Below, piece after piece: positions 17,881 to 25,886 of a DNA stretch of 64,000 nt. The DNA lies in NCBI RefSeq assembly GCF_007970665.1, contig NZ_CP042430.1:4774001-4838000 (forward strand), in the 5' to 3' direction. Origin of the DNA: Baekduia soli (lineage in GTDB: Bacteria; Actinomycetota; Thermoleophilia; Solirubrobacterales; Solirubrobacteraceae). Made by a program: the position numbers and the translations under genes. Position 1 is the stretch's first letter, and every line of letters begins with the position of its first letter. Below the pieces are notes generated by a model that worked only from the letters and a program-made list of their open reading frames with translations, ran no database searches and had not been told where the DNA came from.

Positions 17881-19029
17881 GGTCGCGGGCAGGATGATGC
17901 CGGTGCCGCCCTCGTCGTCGGGCGGCGCGGAGCCGGGCGGTCCCGGCGGCTGGGGCCCCTCGGGGTCGCGGATCTGCGCGAGGCGGACCTCCTGGCGCCA
18001 GTCCCACCACTCGCGGACGACGATCTGCAGCGAGGCGGCGAGCGGGATCGCCACGATCGCGCCGAGGATGCCGATGAGCGTGCTGCCGAACAGCACGGCG
18101 ACGAGCACGATGAACGGCTGGACCTGGACCGTGCGCCGCTGCACCTGGGGCTGGATGACGTTGTTCTCGATCTGCTGGTAGACGATCGCCCAGACCGCCC
18201 AGATGATGGTGTCGGTCGGGAAGTCGTTGAACAACGTGACGAGGCCGATGATCACCGCGGCCACCGTGGCCCCGACGAGCGGGATGAGCGACAGCAGGCC
18301 GGCCAGCACGGCCAGCGGCGCGGCGAACGGGACGCCGAGGATCTCCATGACGATGAAGGCCTGCACGCCCGCGATGAGCGCGATGGTCAGCGCCCCGCGG
18401 ACGTAGCCGCCGACGGCGGCGGCCGTGTCGTCGAGCACCCGGCGCAGCCGCCGCCGCTCGAGCTCGGGTCTCAGCCCGAGCGCCGCGTCGGTCCACCGGC
18501 GCCCGCCGGCCACGATGAAGATGCTCAGGATGAGGATGTTGACCAGCGCGAAGACCGAGTTGACCAGCCCGAGCCCGATGTCGCCCAGCACCTTGGCGGC
18601 GTCTCCGATGCGGGCCGGCAGCTTGTCGGCCTGCTTGTTGATGGACCCGGTGATGTCGTACTTGTCGTCGAGCTTGCGCAGCCGCTCGTTCTTGTTGACG
18701 AAGTCCCGGATGTCGTTGGCGTACTGCGGGAGGTTCTGGGCCAGGTCGGTGCCCTGGGTGACCAGCGGCGGCACGACGATCGCCGTCAGCCCGGCGGGCA
18801 CGAGGATCAGCCCGAGGTAGACGACCGTGATCGCGAAGCCGCGGCGCATGTGGCGCCCAAGGCGGTTGACGGGCCCCGACAGCGCGATGGCGATGAACGT
18901 CGCCGTGAGCACCCAGCCGATCGGCTTGCGCAGCAGGTAGATCAGGTACAGGATCAACACCGCCACGACGACGATCATCACGACGCGTGCGATGGACCTG
19001 ATCGGCATCTCGGCCGGGCGCGAGGGCAT
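17878..19029 (-). CDS. AI-2E family transporter (PerM/YdiK-type membrane protein)
   Basis: A 383-residue polytopic membrane protein with about seven or eight hydrophobic segments and the family hallmark region near residues 300-325 (VLVAVLFGSTLIGILGAIVAIPLAAS). Members include proteins proposed to export autoinducer-2, and others linked to Na+/H+ exchange; the substrate here is not known. It ends with a Pro-rich cytoplasmic tail. ATG 19029 or an in-frame ATG a few codons later (MPIRS) could be the start. Confidence 0.85.
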   Translation of the reverse strand: MPSRPAEMPIRSIARVVMIVVVAVLILYLIYLLRKPIGWVLTATFIAIALSGPVNRLGRHMRRGFAITVVYLGLILVPAGLTAIVVPPLVTQGTDLAQNLPQYANDIRDFVNKNERLRKLDDKYDITGSINKQADKLPARIGDAAKVLGDIGLGLVNSVFALVNILILSIFIVAGGRRWTDAALGLRPELERRRLRRVLDDTAAAVGGYVRGALTIALIAGVQAFIVMEILGVPFAAPLAVLAGLLSLIPLVGATVAAVIIGLVTLFNDFPTDTIIWAVWAIVYQQIENNVIQPQVQRRTVQVQPFIVLVAVLFGSTLIGILGAIVAIPLAASLQIVVREWWDWRQEVRLAQIRDPEGPQPPGPPGSAPPDDEGGTGIILPAT

Positions 19030-19080
19030 CCGCCCCCACCGTATGAACCGGCCCGGACGCCTCCCGGCGGGCCGGGACGG

Positions 19081-19314
19081 CTACCAGCGGCGCTTCTTGC
19101 GGCGCAGCAGGCCGCCCACCGCGGCGATGCCGCCGCCGAGGACGAAGCCGGCGACGGCGGCCCCGATGAGCACCTGCTGCTGGTGCTCGCGGATCTGCTT
19201 GCGCCAGTCGGTGACCTCGGCGACCTCGCCGCGCAGCTGCTGCAGCGAGACCGCGAGCTCCGCGCGGTTGGCCTCGATCGACTTCCGGATCTCTTCGGGC
19301 GAGCGTTGAGGCAT
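19081..19314 (-). CDS. Small DUF3618-type membrane protein
   Basis: A 77-residue protein with the DUF3618 pattern: RSPEEIRKSIEANRAEL at the N-terminus, an amphipathic middle, one C-terminal membrane segment (about 48-69) and a positively charged end RRKKRRW. Its ATG overlaps the stop of the holin-like gene (TGATG). These proteins are regularly encoded with holin-like DUF1469 proteins in actinobacteria and are thought to sit at the membrane, but their role is unknown. It is the last gene of a four-gene overlapping set. Confidence 0.8.
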   Translation of the reverse strand: MPQRSPEEIRKSIEANRAELAVSLQQLRGEVAEVTDWRKQIREHQQQVLIGAAVAGFVLGGGIAAVGGLLRRKKRRW

Positions 19315-19745
19315 CAGACGGTGGTCTCCGGGTGCTCGGCGGACACCGTCTCGCGGATGAGCTTGGCCTCGGCGATCGCCATCTTCGGCGCGGGCGGCGA
19401 GCCCGCCTTGAACGCGCGGAAGGCCACCAGGCCGGCCAGGCCGGCCAGCAGGAGCAGGATCGCGGCGACGGTGAAGAAGCCCCAGAACACCTGGTTGTTG
19501 GCGGTGTCGCCGGGGAACGGGATCGCCCAGTAGGCCAGGTAGGACAGCCCGAAGAGGATGAGCACGAGCGCACCGAGGACGAAGACGCCGGCGGCCGCGG
19601 CGACGACGGCGCCCTTGCCGAGCTTGGAGACCTTCTGGCTGACCTCGGCCTTGGCGAGCTCGATCTCCTCGCGGACGAGCAGGCTCGCGCGCTCGCTGAC
19701 GTCGGAGATCGCCTTGGCGAGCCCCGGGGTCTGCTGGTCGCTCAC
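19314..19745 (-). CDS. Phage-holin-superfamily-III-like (DUF1469) membrane protein
   Basis: A 143-residue protein with an amphipathic N-terminal helix (LVREEIELAKAEVSQKVSK), two membrane segments (about 46-72 and 88-110) and a charged C-terminus. This is the actinobacterial holin-like/DUF1469 architecture; there are no phage genes around, so a cellular membrane function is more likely than lysis. The GTG start at 19745 overlaps the upstream stop (GTGA), and its own stop overlaps the DUF3618 start. Confidence 0.8.
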   Translation of the reverse strand: MSDQQTPGLAKAISDVSERASLLVREEIELAKAEVSQKVSKLGKGAVVAAAAGVFVLGALVLILFGLSYLAYWAIPFPGDTANNQVFWGFFTVAAILLLLAGLAGLVAFRAFKAGSPPAPKMAIAEAKLIRETVSAEHPETTV

Positions 19746-20116
19746 GCGTGCCTCCGCTTCGCCATGCCCTTGAGGAGCAGCGCGAGCACGAGGCCGCCGC
19801 CGAAGGCGGCGCCGACGAGCTTCTCGGGGTGCGGATCGACGGGCGCCGCGGCCGGAGGGCCGTCCAGCAGCGCGCTGCCGGCGGGCCGGCCCCACGTCGC
19901 GTCGGCGGCGCCGACGACGGGCGTCGGCTCCGGCGCAGGTCCGGCGGCGGACGTCGCCTGGGCGACATCGGGCTCGGGCTCGGCGGCCGGATGGGCCTGT
20001 GCCGCCGTGGGCGCGGGCACGTCGGCGACCGGCGGGGTCACCTCCGTGACCGTGACCGGGGCCGGCTCGGGCTCGGGGCCCGCCGTGGTCGGGGCGTGGG
20101 GATCGTGCTCGGTCAC
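19742..20116 (-). CDS. Hypothetical Pro/Ala/Glu-rich protein with C-terminal membrane segment
   Basis: A 124-residue protein starting at GTG 20116. Residues 1-98 are low-complexity, rich in Pro, Ala, Glu and Thr; a single hydrophobic segment (about 103-118) precedes the basic end KRRHA. This tail-anchored look suggests a protein anchored by its C-terminus. Both ends overlap neighbours (GTGA). No family is recognised; function is unknown, but co-translation with holin-like and DUF3618 proteins suggests a shared membrane role. Confidence 0.65.
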   Translation of the reverse strand: MTEHDPHAPTTAGPEPEPAPVTVTEVTPPVADVPAPTAAQAHPAAEPEPDVAQATSAAGPAPEPTPVVGAADATWGRPAGSALLDGPPAAAPVDPHPEKLVGAAFGGGLVLALLLKGMAKRRHA

Positions 20117-20250
20117 TCGGGCGGATCCTCGTCGAAGACGCGTCGGTAGGCGATGGCAGCGAGCCGCGAGGCCACGATGCTGGCCACCGCGCCGAAGGCG
20201 GCGAGCAGCCCGGAGTACGCGAGGCGCCTGACGATGTCGTTCTGCTGCAT
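20113..20250 (-). CDS. 45-residue predicted membrane protein heading the holin/DUF3618 operon
   Basis: ATG at 20250 opens a 45-codon frame: a short polar start (MQQNDIVRR), one hydrophobic segment (about 10-35) and an acidic end DEDPPE. Its stop overlaps the GTG of the next gene (GTGA), the same arrangement as the other three genes in this set, which is the main reason to believe it. It is too short to recognise by family. Translation coupling implies it is made with the downstream proteins. Confidence 0.6.
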   Translation of the reverse strand: MQQNDIVRRLAYSGLLAAFGAVASIVASRLAAIAYRRVFDEDPPE

Positions 20251-20282
20251 CGGACCGGGACTCTACCCGGACGGGCGCGGAG

Positions 20283-20894
20283 CTATCGGTCGAGGCCGGA
20301 GCAGATCGTCTCGACGATGAGGCGCTTGGCCTCGTCGTAGTCGCCGGCGGCCTGCGGCAGCGTCGCGAAGATCCAGCCCGTCAGCACCTGCTCGATCGCG
20401 CCGTAGAACGCCATGGCCGCGAACTGCGGCGAGATGTCGGAGCGGAACTCGCCGGCGTCCTGGGCCTTGGCGACCACCGCGGCGATCAGGTTGTAGGCCT
20501 CGTTGATCTTCTCGATGTGGGTCTGGCCGAAGGAGTTCGCCGCCCGCGTGACCTCGACGATGATGACCTTCATCAGGTCGGGGTCGTGCCGGTAGGAGTC
20601 CACGATGAACGCCGCGATGGCCTCGAGCTTGCGGCGCGCGGCGAGGTCGCGCGCGTCGACCTCGCGGATGGCCTCGAGCATCACATCCCAGCGCTCGAGG
20701 AACAGCGTGTCCAGGACCTGGTCCTTGGATCGGAAGTAGTGGTACACCAACCCGTAGGCGACGCCGGCCTCGTCGGCGATGTCGCTGACGCGGCAGGCGT
20801 GGAAGCCCTGGGAGGCGAAGACGCGGACGGCCGCGTCGAGGATCAGGCGGCGCTTCTCGGCCGCGTTGGCGGCGCTGCGCGCGGTCCCGGCCAT
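20283..20894 (-). CDS. TetR-family transcriptional regulator
   Basis: A 203-residue repressor with an N-terminal helix-turn-helix: ILDAAVRVFASQGF, then VSDIADEAGVAYGLVYHYFRSKDQV (about 17-63). The C-terminal ligand domain has FFYGAIEQVLTGW-like family features (FYGAIEQVLTGW near 170). It resembles the fatty-acid-responsive FadR/acyl-CoA type of TetR, which is a loose inference. The start overlaps the nitrilase stop by one base (TGATG), so it is co-transcribed with it. The likely operator is the perfect palindrome at 21721-21738 upstream of the operon. Confidence 0.87.
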   Translation of the reverse strand: MAGTARSAANAAEKRRLILDAAVRVFASQGFHACRVSDIADEAGVAYGLVYHYFRSKDQVLDTLFLERWDVMLEAIREVDARDLAARRKLEAIAAFIVDSYRHDPDLMKVIIVEVTRAANSFGQTHIEKINEAYNLIAAVVAKAQDAGEFRSDISPQFAAMAFYGAIEQVLTGWIFATLPQAAGDYDEAKRLIVETICSGLDR

Positions 20895-21697
20895 CAGCCG
20901 TAGACCTCCGGGCGGCGGTTGGCCAGCGACGGCAGGTCGGTGCGGATCCGCTGCAGCCGGTCGAGGTCGAGGTCGGCGACGATGTGGGTCTCGGCGTCGG
21001 GGGCCTGGGCGAGCACGATGCCCCACGGGTCGACGATCATCGAGCGCCCGCCCGTGCGCAGGCCGGGCGCGTGGCGGCCGACCTGGTTGGCGGCGACGAC
21101 GAAGCACTGGTTCTCGATCGCCCGCGCTCGCACGAGCACCTCCCAGTGGTCGCGTGTCGTGGCCTCGGTGAACGCCGCGGGCAGGGCGATGATCCGCGCG
21201 CCGTCGACCGCCAGGCGGCGGAACAGGTCGGGGAAGCGCAGGTCGTAGCAGATGGTCATCCCCAGGCCGACGCCCGACGCGGTGGCGCTGAGGACGATCT
21301 CGTCGCCCGGCGCCTCGCCGTCGGACTCGCGGTAGTCGCGCCCGCCGACCTGCACGTCGAACATGTGCAGCTTGCGGTAGGTCGCGCGGTCGCGGCCGTC
21401 GGGGCCGATGTGGACCGACGTGTTCGAGCCGCGCGCGTCCCCGCGCTCGGGGATCGAGCCCGCGACCAGGTCGATCCCCAGCTCGGCGGCGATCCCCCGC
21501 GCCCAGGTCAGCGCGGGCCCGTCGAGGTCCTCTGCGCCGTCGCGCAGCTCGGCCGGCGGGCCGTAGGAGGACCACTTCTCCGGCAGGACGACGAGCGAAG
21601 CGCCATCATGGGCGGCGGCGCGCACGAGGCGGTCGGCGGTGGCGAGGTTCGCGGCCCTGTCGGTGGTCGCGGTGAGTTGGACGGCGGCGGCGCGCAC
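20894..21697 (-). CDS. Carbon-nitrogen hydrolase (nitrilase superfamily, omega-amidase/Nit-like)
   Basis: A 267-residue nitrilase-superfamily amidase. The catalytic triad is Glu40 in VVLPEKW, Lys109 in TYRKLHMFD and Cys150 in TICYDLRFP. The spacing and the ICYDLRFPDLFR motif match the Nit1/Nit2-like amidase branch, which includes deaminated-glutathione amidases and omega-amidases. The start is GTG 21697, with a GGGAG upstream. It is the first gene of a TetR-controlled operon and is preceded by an 18-base perfect palindrome. Confidence 0.88.
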   Translation of the reverse strand: MRAAAVQLTATTDRAANLATADRLVRAAAHDGASLVVLPEKWSSYGPPAELRDGAEDLDGPALTWARGIAAELGIDLVAGSIPERGDARGSNTSVHIGPDGRDRATYRKLHMFDVQVGGRDYRESDGEAPGDEIVLSATASGVGLGMTICYDLRFPDLFRRLAVDGARIIALPAAFTEATTRDHWEVLVRARAIENQCFVVAANQVGRHAPGLRTGGRSMIVDPWGIVLAQAPDAETHIVADLDLDRLQRIRTDLPSLANRRPEVYG

Positions 21698-21720
21698 GGC
21701 GGAGCTCCCGGGGGGACAGG

Positions 21721-21738
21721 CGATTGACCGGTCAATCG
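21721..21738. promoter_or_regulatory. Perfect 18-base palindrome, probable TetR operator
   Basis: CGATTGACC is directly followed by its exact reverse complement GGTCAATCG. It lies 23 bases upstream of the nitrilase-tetR start and 23 bases upstream of the divergent DUF2804 gene, the expected place for an autoregulatory TetR operator controlling both. The TTGACCGGTCAA core is of the kind bound by several TetR repressors. No second copy was noticed in the window. Confidence 0.72.
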
Positions 21739-21761
21739 GCCTTCGCTGAGAGCATACCCCC

Positions 21762-22565
21762 GTGTCCGATCTCGCCCGCCTGCCCGTTCGCGGCCAACCA
21801 CCCGGTCTGGTGGTGCCGCCGGCCCGCATGGCGGCGTGGCGCGACGGCCGGCCGCTCAAGCGCTGGCGCTACGTCGGCCTCTACGGGGAGGACGTCATGC
21901 TCTGCGCCGCGCGGGTGCGCATCGGGCCGCTCGCGCAGGCGTTCTGGGCCACGTGGGACCGCAGCCGCCTCGCCGGCGCCACGACCTTCCGGCCCGGGCG
22001 CGTCGACCTCGCCGACGGCGTCCTGCGCGCGGGGACGGTCGACCTGCGCTGGAGCGCCGACGGGGAGGCCGTCGAGGTGACGTCGCGCCACGGCCGCTCC
22101 TACATCTGGACGCGCAAGCAGCCGCTGCACGCCGAGGGCACGGTCGACGGGCGGCCCGTCGCACTGCGCGGGCTGCTCGACGACTCCGCGGGCTACCACG
22201 CGCGGGCCACCTCGTGGCGCTGGTGCGCGGGCGTCGGCGAGACCCCGGGCGGCGCGGCGCTGGCGTGGAACCTCGTGGACGGCGTGCACGACGCGCCGAC
22301 GGCCAGCGAGCGCACCGTCTGGGTCGACGGCGCCGCACGGGAGCTGCCCCCCACGGCGTTCGCCGCCGACCTCTCGGAGGTGCGCGGCGCCGGCGGCGCC
22401 CTGCTGCGCTTCGGCGAGGAGGCCCGCCGCGAGCGGTCCGAGCACCTCGGGCTGGTCACCTCGGACTACGCCCAGCCGTTCGGGACGTTCTCGGGATCGC
22501 TGGCGGCCGACGTCGTCGTGGCCCGCGGCTGGGGCGTCATGGAGCGCCACGACGTCCGGTGGTGA
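21762..22565 (+). CDS. DUF2804 family protein
   Basis: A 267-residue soluble protein with features of DUF2804: KRWRYVGLYGEDVMLCAARVRIG near the N-terminus and a SWRWCAGVG with WNLVDGVHDAP in the second half. These proteins have a beta-rich, lipocalin-like appearance and no known reaction. It is divergent from the nitrilase-tetR operon and shares its palindromic control region. Possible involvement in lipid binding is speculation. Confidence 0.75.
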   Translation: MSDLARLPVRGQPPGLVVPPARMAAWRDGRPLKRWRYVGLYGEDVMLCAARVRIGPLAQAFWATWDRSRLAGATTFRPGRVDLADGVLRAGTVDLRWSADGEAVEVTSRHGRSYIWTRKQPLHAEGTVDGRPVALRGLLDDSAGYHARATSWRWCAGVGETPGGAALAWNLVDGVHDAPTASERTVWVDGAARELPPTAFAADLSEVRGAGGALLRFGEEARRERSEHLGLVTSDYAQPFGTFSGSLAADVVVARGWGVMERHDVRW

Positions 22566-22610
22566 GCGCCGCGCCGCGGGCGCTGCCGGTGAGGTCGTAC
22601 GCTCGGGCGC

Positions 22611-23915
22611 ATGCCGTCCGCCTACACCTCGCCGCTGGCCGAGGCGCTCGCGCCGGGGCTGCTCGAGCGCTTCACCCGCTACGTCCGCATCGACTCCACC
22701 GCCGCCCGGGAGCGCACGCAGAGCCCGAGCACGCCCGGCCAGCTCGAGGTCGGCCGCCTGCTCGTCGACGAGCTGCTGGCGGCAGGCCTGGACGACGCCG
22801 CGCTCGACGACCACGGCTACGTCACCGCGACGCTGCCCGCCACGATCGACGGCCCCGCGCCGGTCATCGGCCTCGTCGCCCACGTCGACACCAGCCCCGA
22901 CGCGCCCGGCGCCGGCGTCGAGCCGCTCGTCCACCGCGACTACGACGGCGCGCCGATCGCGCTGCCGCGCGGCGGGACCGTCCTGGACCCGGCCGACATG
23001 CCCGCGCTGGCGCGCAAGGCCGGCCACGACCTCGTGACCTCCAGCGGCGACACGCTGCTGGGCGCCGACGACAAGGCCGGCGTGGCCGAGATCATGACGG
23101 CCGTCGCCCATCTGGCCGCCCACCCCGAGCTGCCCCGCCCGACGCTGCGGATCTGCTTCACGCCCGACGAGGAGATCGGCGAGGGCGCGACGCTCTTCGA
23201 CGTCGCGCGCTTCGGCGCGTTCTGCGCCTACACGCTGGACGGCAGCGAGGTCGGCGAGCTCCAGGAGGAGACGTTCACCGCCGCGCAGGTGCGGCTGACG
23301 ATCGACGGCGTCGACATCCATCCCGGCTTCGCCAAGGGCAAGCTCGTCAACGCCGCGCGGCTGGCCGCCCGCGTCGTCGCCGCGCTGCCGGCCGACCGCC
23401 TCACGCCGGAGACCACGGACGGCCGCGACGGGTTCATCCACGTCTACTCCATCAGCGGCGACGCGCAGCGCACGACGGTCGCCGCGATCGTGCGTGACTT
23501 CGACGACGACCTGCTCGCCGAGCACGTCGCGCTGCTGCGGCGCACCGCCGAGGAGGTCGTCGCCAGCGAGCCGCGCGCCCGCCTCGAGGTCGACGTGCAG
23601 GCGCAGTACCCCAACATGCGCAGCCATCTGGCGCCGTTCCCCGAGGTCACCGAGGCCGTGCGCCGGGCGATCCGCGCCGAGGGCCTGGAGCCGCGGACGA
23701 CCGTGATCCGCGGCGGCACCGACGGCTCGCGCCTGAGCGCGATGGGCCTGCCCACGCCCAACGTGTTCACCGGCGGCCACGAGTTCCACTCCGTGCGCGA
23801 GTGGGCCTCGCTGCACGACATGGCCGCCGCGGCCGCGACGATCGTGCGGCTGGCCCAGGCCTGGACCGAGCCCGACCTGGCGGCCGCGGCGACCTCGGCC
23901 GCGCGCGCCGCCTGA
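22611..23915 (+). CDS. pepT: Peptidase T (tripeptide aminopeptidase, M20B)
   Basis: A 434-residue zinc peptidase that removes N-terminal residues from tripeptides in the cytoplasm. M20 metal and catalytic motifs are present: AHVDTSPDAPG (His, Asp; near 88), LLGADDKAGVAEI (Asp; near 148), FTPDEEIGEG (Glu pair; near 184), DGSEVGELQEETF and the late FTGGHEFHSVREWAS (His; near 388). Length is close to the family norm of about 410. It stands alone and converges on the MerR gene. Confidence 0.93.
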   Translation: MPSAYTSPLAEALAPGLLERFTRYVRIDSTAARERTQSPSTPGQLEVGRLLVDELLAAGLDDAALDDHGYVTATLPATIDGPAPVIGLVAHVDTSPDAPGAGVEPLVHRDYDGAPIALPRGGTVLDPADMPALARKAGHDLVTSSGDTLLGADDKAGVAEIMTAVAHLAAHPELPRPTLRICFTPDEEIGEGATLFDVARFGAFCAYTLDGSEVGELQEETFTAAQVRLTIDGVDIHPGFAKGKLVNAARLAARVVAALPADRLTPETTDGRDGFIHVYSISGDAQRTTVAAIVRDFDDDLLAEHVALLRRTAEEVVASEPRARLEVDVQAQYPNMRSHLAPFPEVTEAVRRAIRAEGLEPRTTVIRGGTDGSRLSAMGLPTPNVFTGGHEFHSVREWASLHDMAAAAATIVRLAQAWTEPDLAAAATSAARAA

Positions 23916-23927
23916 GCGACGGCTCAG
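23912..23927. terminator. Possible terminator hairpin between pepT and merR-type gene
   Basis: CTGAGC and GCTCAG form a six-pair stem with a GACG loop; the convergent stop codons of the two genes lie within the arms. There is no U-tract. Same arrangement as at 17866-17880. Confidence 0.35.
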
Positions 23928-24628
23928 CGCCCGCCGGCCTGGCGGCGCAGCTCGGCGAGCAGCAGCTTGGAGTGCATGGCGCCGAGCAGCTCGCGCAGCG
24001 GCTCGGTGCCCGAGGCGATGATGTCGGCGGCGCGCTCGGGCTCGACCTCGCCCGCGAAGCGCGCCAGCAGCGTGCGGATCTCCTCCTCGACCAGCGGCTG
24101 CAGCGCCTCGCGGTAGCGCAGCGTGTCGTAGACCGTGAACCCCAGCGCCTCGTCGTAGCCGCCGGCGCGGAACCGGACCATGGCCTCGATGATCGCCACG
24201 TCGTCGGCGTCGTAGCCCTGCTCGTCGGGCGTCAGCACCCCGATCTCGGCCAGGCGCTCGAGCACGTTGTCGGGCAGGTCGTAGCGACGGCGGATCTCCT
24301 CCGCGCCGACGCGGACGGTCTCGCGCCGCGCCAGCGCCCGCTCGATGATGCGGTCCTCCAGATCGACGAGCGCCAGCGCGCGGTCGGGGTCGGCCTCCAG
24401 CACCCCCTTGATGACCTTGAGGGGCATGAAGCGGTCCTCCTGCAGCCGCTTGATGAGCGTGATCCGCTCCACGTAGTGCGGCGGGTAGTAGGCCATGTTG
24501 CGCGAGGTGCGCACCACGTCGGCGTCGTCGCCGAGCAGCCCCTCGCGCAGGTAGTGCTTGATCGTGCCCGCCGACACGCCGCTGCGCTGGGCCAGCTCGC
24601 TCATCTTCAGCAGCCCGTCGGCGCTCAT
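23924..24628 (-). CDS. MerR-family transcriptional regulator
   Basis: A 234-residue regulator with the MerR winged-helix N-terminus: MSELAQRSGVSAGTIKHYLREGLL (about 9-32) followed by YYPPHYVERITLIKRLQEDRF and VIKGVLEAD. The effector region (about 80-234) has no recognised metal-binding cysteines, which argues against metal sensing and suits an organic or acyl-CoA ligand. It is encoded 16 bases after the racemase gene in the BKACE-racemase operon, so it is produced together with catabolic enzymes. It is the best candidate to bind the three related palindromes at 26780, 29178 and 30960; LiuR, a MerR regulator of branched-chain amino acid catabolism, is the closest analogy. Confidence 0.87.
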   Translation of the reverse strand: MSADGLLKMSELAQRSGVSAGTIKHYLREGLLGDDADVVRTSRNMAYYPPHYVERITLIKRLQEDRFMPLKVIKGVLEADPDRALALVDLEDRIIERALARRETVRVGAEEIRRRYDLPDNVLERLAEIGVLTPDEQGYDADDVAIIEAMVRFRAGGYDEALGFTVYDTLRYREALQPLVEEEIRTLLARFAGEVEPERAADIIASGTEPLRELLGAMHSKLLLAELRRQAGGR

Positions 24629-24644
24629 CGCCACATCCCCGCGC

Positions 24645-25886
24645 TCACCGCGACAGGAAGCTCCCGGGCGCGTCGGCGTCGGCCTCGGGCGGCCCGGCCA
24701 CCGCGCCCGACGCCAGGAGCTCGGCGACCCGCCCGTCGTCGTAGCCGGCCTCGCGCAGGACCTGCTCGGTGTGCTCGCCCAGGCCGGGCCCGCCGCTGCG
24801 CACCCGCCCCGGCGTGCGCGACAGCTTGACCGGCATGCCCAGCCCCTGGACCGTGCCGGCGCCGGGCTGCTCGAACTCGATGACCATCTCGCGGGCGCGC
24901 ACGAGCTCGGAGGCCAGCGCCTCCTCGACCTCGAGCATGGGCTCCAGGCAGCAGTCGTGCTCTGAGGCGAACGCCGCCCACTCGTCGCGGGTGCGCTGCG
25001 CGAAGATCGCCTGGATCTCGGCGTGGGTCTCGCCGCCCGGCCGGTCGAACTGTCGGGGCACCAGGTCCTCGCGGCCGACGCCCGCGCACCACGCCGCCCA
25101 GAACTTCGGCTCCAGCGCGCCGAGCGTGACCCAGCCGTCGGCGCAGCGGTAGGGCCGGTAGCAGACGAGCGACCCACCGAGCATCTCGTCGCCGCGGCGC
25201 GGGCGCTCGCCGGCGGCGAACACGCGGGCGGCGACCATGGCCAGCCACGACAGGGCGCCGTCGAACATCGAGACGTCGACGAGCTGGCCCTGCCCGCTGC
25301 GGTCGCGCTCGCGCAGCGCGGCCAGGATGCCGAACGCGGCCATGAGCGCCCCGCCGCCGATGTCGGCGATCTGGCCGCCGGCCTGCGTCGGCGGCCCGTC
25401 CTCGTCGCCGCTGATGGCCAGCAGGCCGTTGAGGCCCAGGTAGTTGAGGTCGTGGCCCGAGCGCTGCACGTTGGGGCCGGTGAGGCCGTAGCCCGTGACG
25501 GCGCAGTAGACGAGGCGCGGGTTGACCGCGCGCAGCGCCTCCCAGCCCACGCCGAGGCGATCCAGCACGCCGGGGCGGAAGGACTCCAGCAGGACGTCGG
25601 CGTCACGGGCGAGGTCGAGCAGCGCCTGCCGGCCGGCGTCGGACTTCAGGTCGATGCGCACGGAGCGCTTGCCGCGGTTGAGGGCCAGGAACAGCGCGCC
25701 CCCCGCGCTGGGCTCGGCACCCGCGAACGCCGGCGGCGACCAGCGGACGTAGTCGCCCATCCCGGTGTCCTCGACCTTGATGACGTCGGCGCCGAAGTCG
25801 GCCAGCAGCAGCGAGCAGAAGCCGCCGGGCAGCAGCCGGCTGAGGTCCAGGACCCGCAGGCCCTCGAACGGAAGCGGCGCGCTCAC
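24645..25886 (-). CDS. mcr: Alpha-methylacyl-CoA racemase (CaiB/BaiF superfamily)
   Basis: A 413-residue class III CoA-transferase-fold protein. Most family members are CoA transferases, but this one matches the racemase branch: His145 in GHDLNYL and Asp175 in ADIGGG are exactly 30 residues apart, as are His126 and Asp156 of the mycobacterial racemase, and Glu259 in GALEPKFW lies where its Glu241 falls. The enzyme interconverts R and S 2-methylacyl-CoA esters, needed before beta-oxidation of methyl-branched acids. The GTG start overlaps the BKACE stop (GTGA), and the MerR gene follows. Confidence 0.85.
   Translation of the reverse strand: MSAPLPFEGLRVLDLSRLLPGGFCSLLLADFGADVIKVEDTGMGDYVRWSPPAFAGAEPSAGGALFLALNRGKRSVRIDLKSDAGRQALLDLARDADVLLESFRPGVLDRLGVGWEALRAVNPRLVYCAVTGYGLTGPNVQRSGHDLNYLGLNGLLAISGDEDGPPTQAGGQIADIGGGALMAAFGILAALRERDRSGQGQLVDVSMFDGALSWLAMVAARVFAAGERPRRGDEMLGGSLVCYRPYRCADGWVTLGALEPKFWAAWCAGVGREDLVPRQFDRPGGETHAEIQAIFAQRTRDEWAAFASEHDCCLEPMLEVEEALASELVRAREMVIEFEQPGAGTVQGLGMPVKLSRTPGRVRSGGPGLGEHTEQVLREAGYDDGRVAELLASGAVAGPPEADADAPGSFLSR

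Noticed and set aside
24645-25886. Assignment as a general CaiB/BaiF CoA transferase such as formyl-CoA transferase
   Set aside because: The racemase catalytic residues and their spacing fit better.
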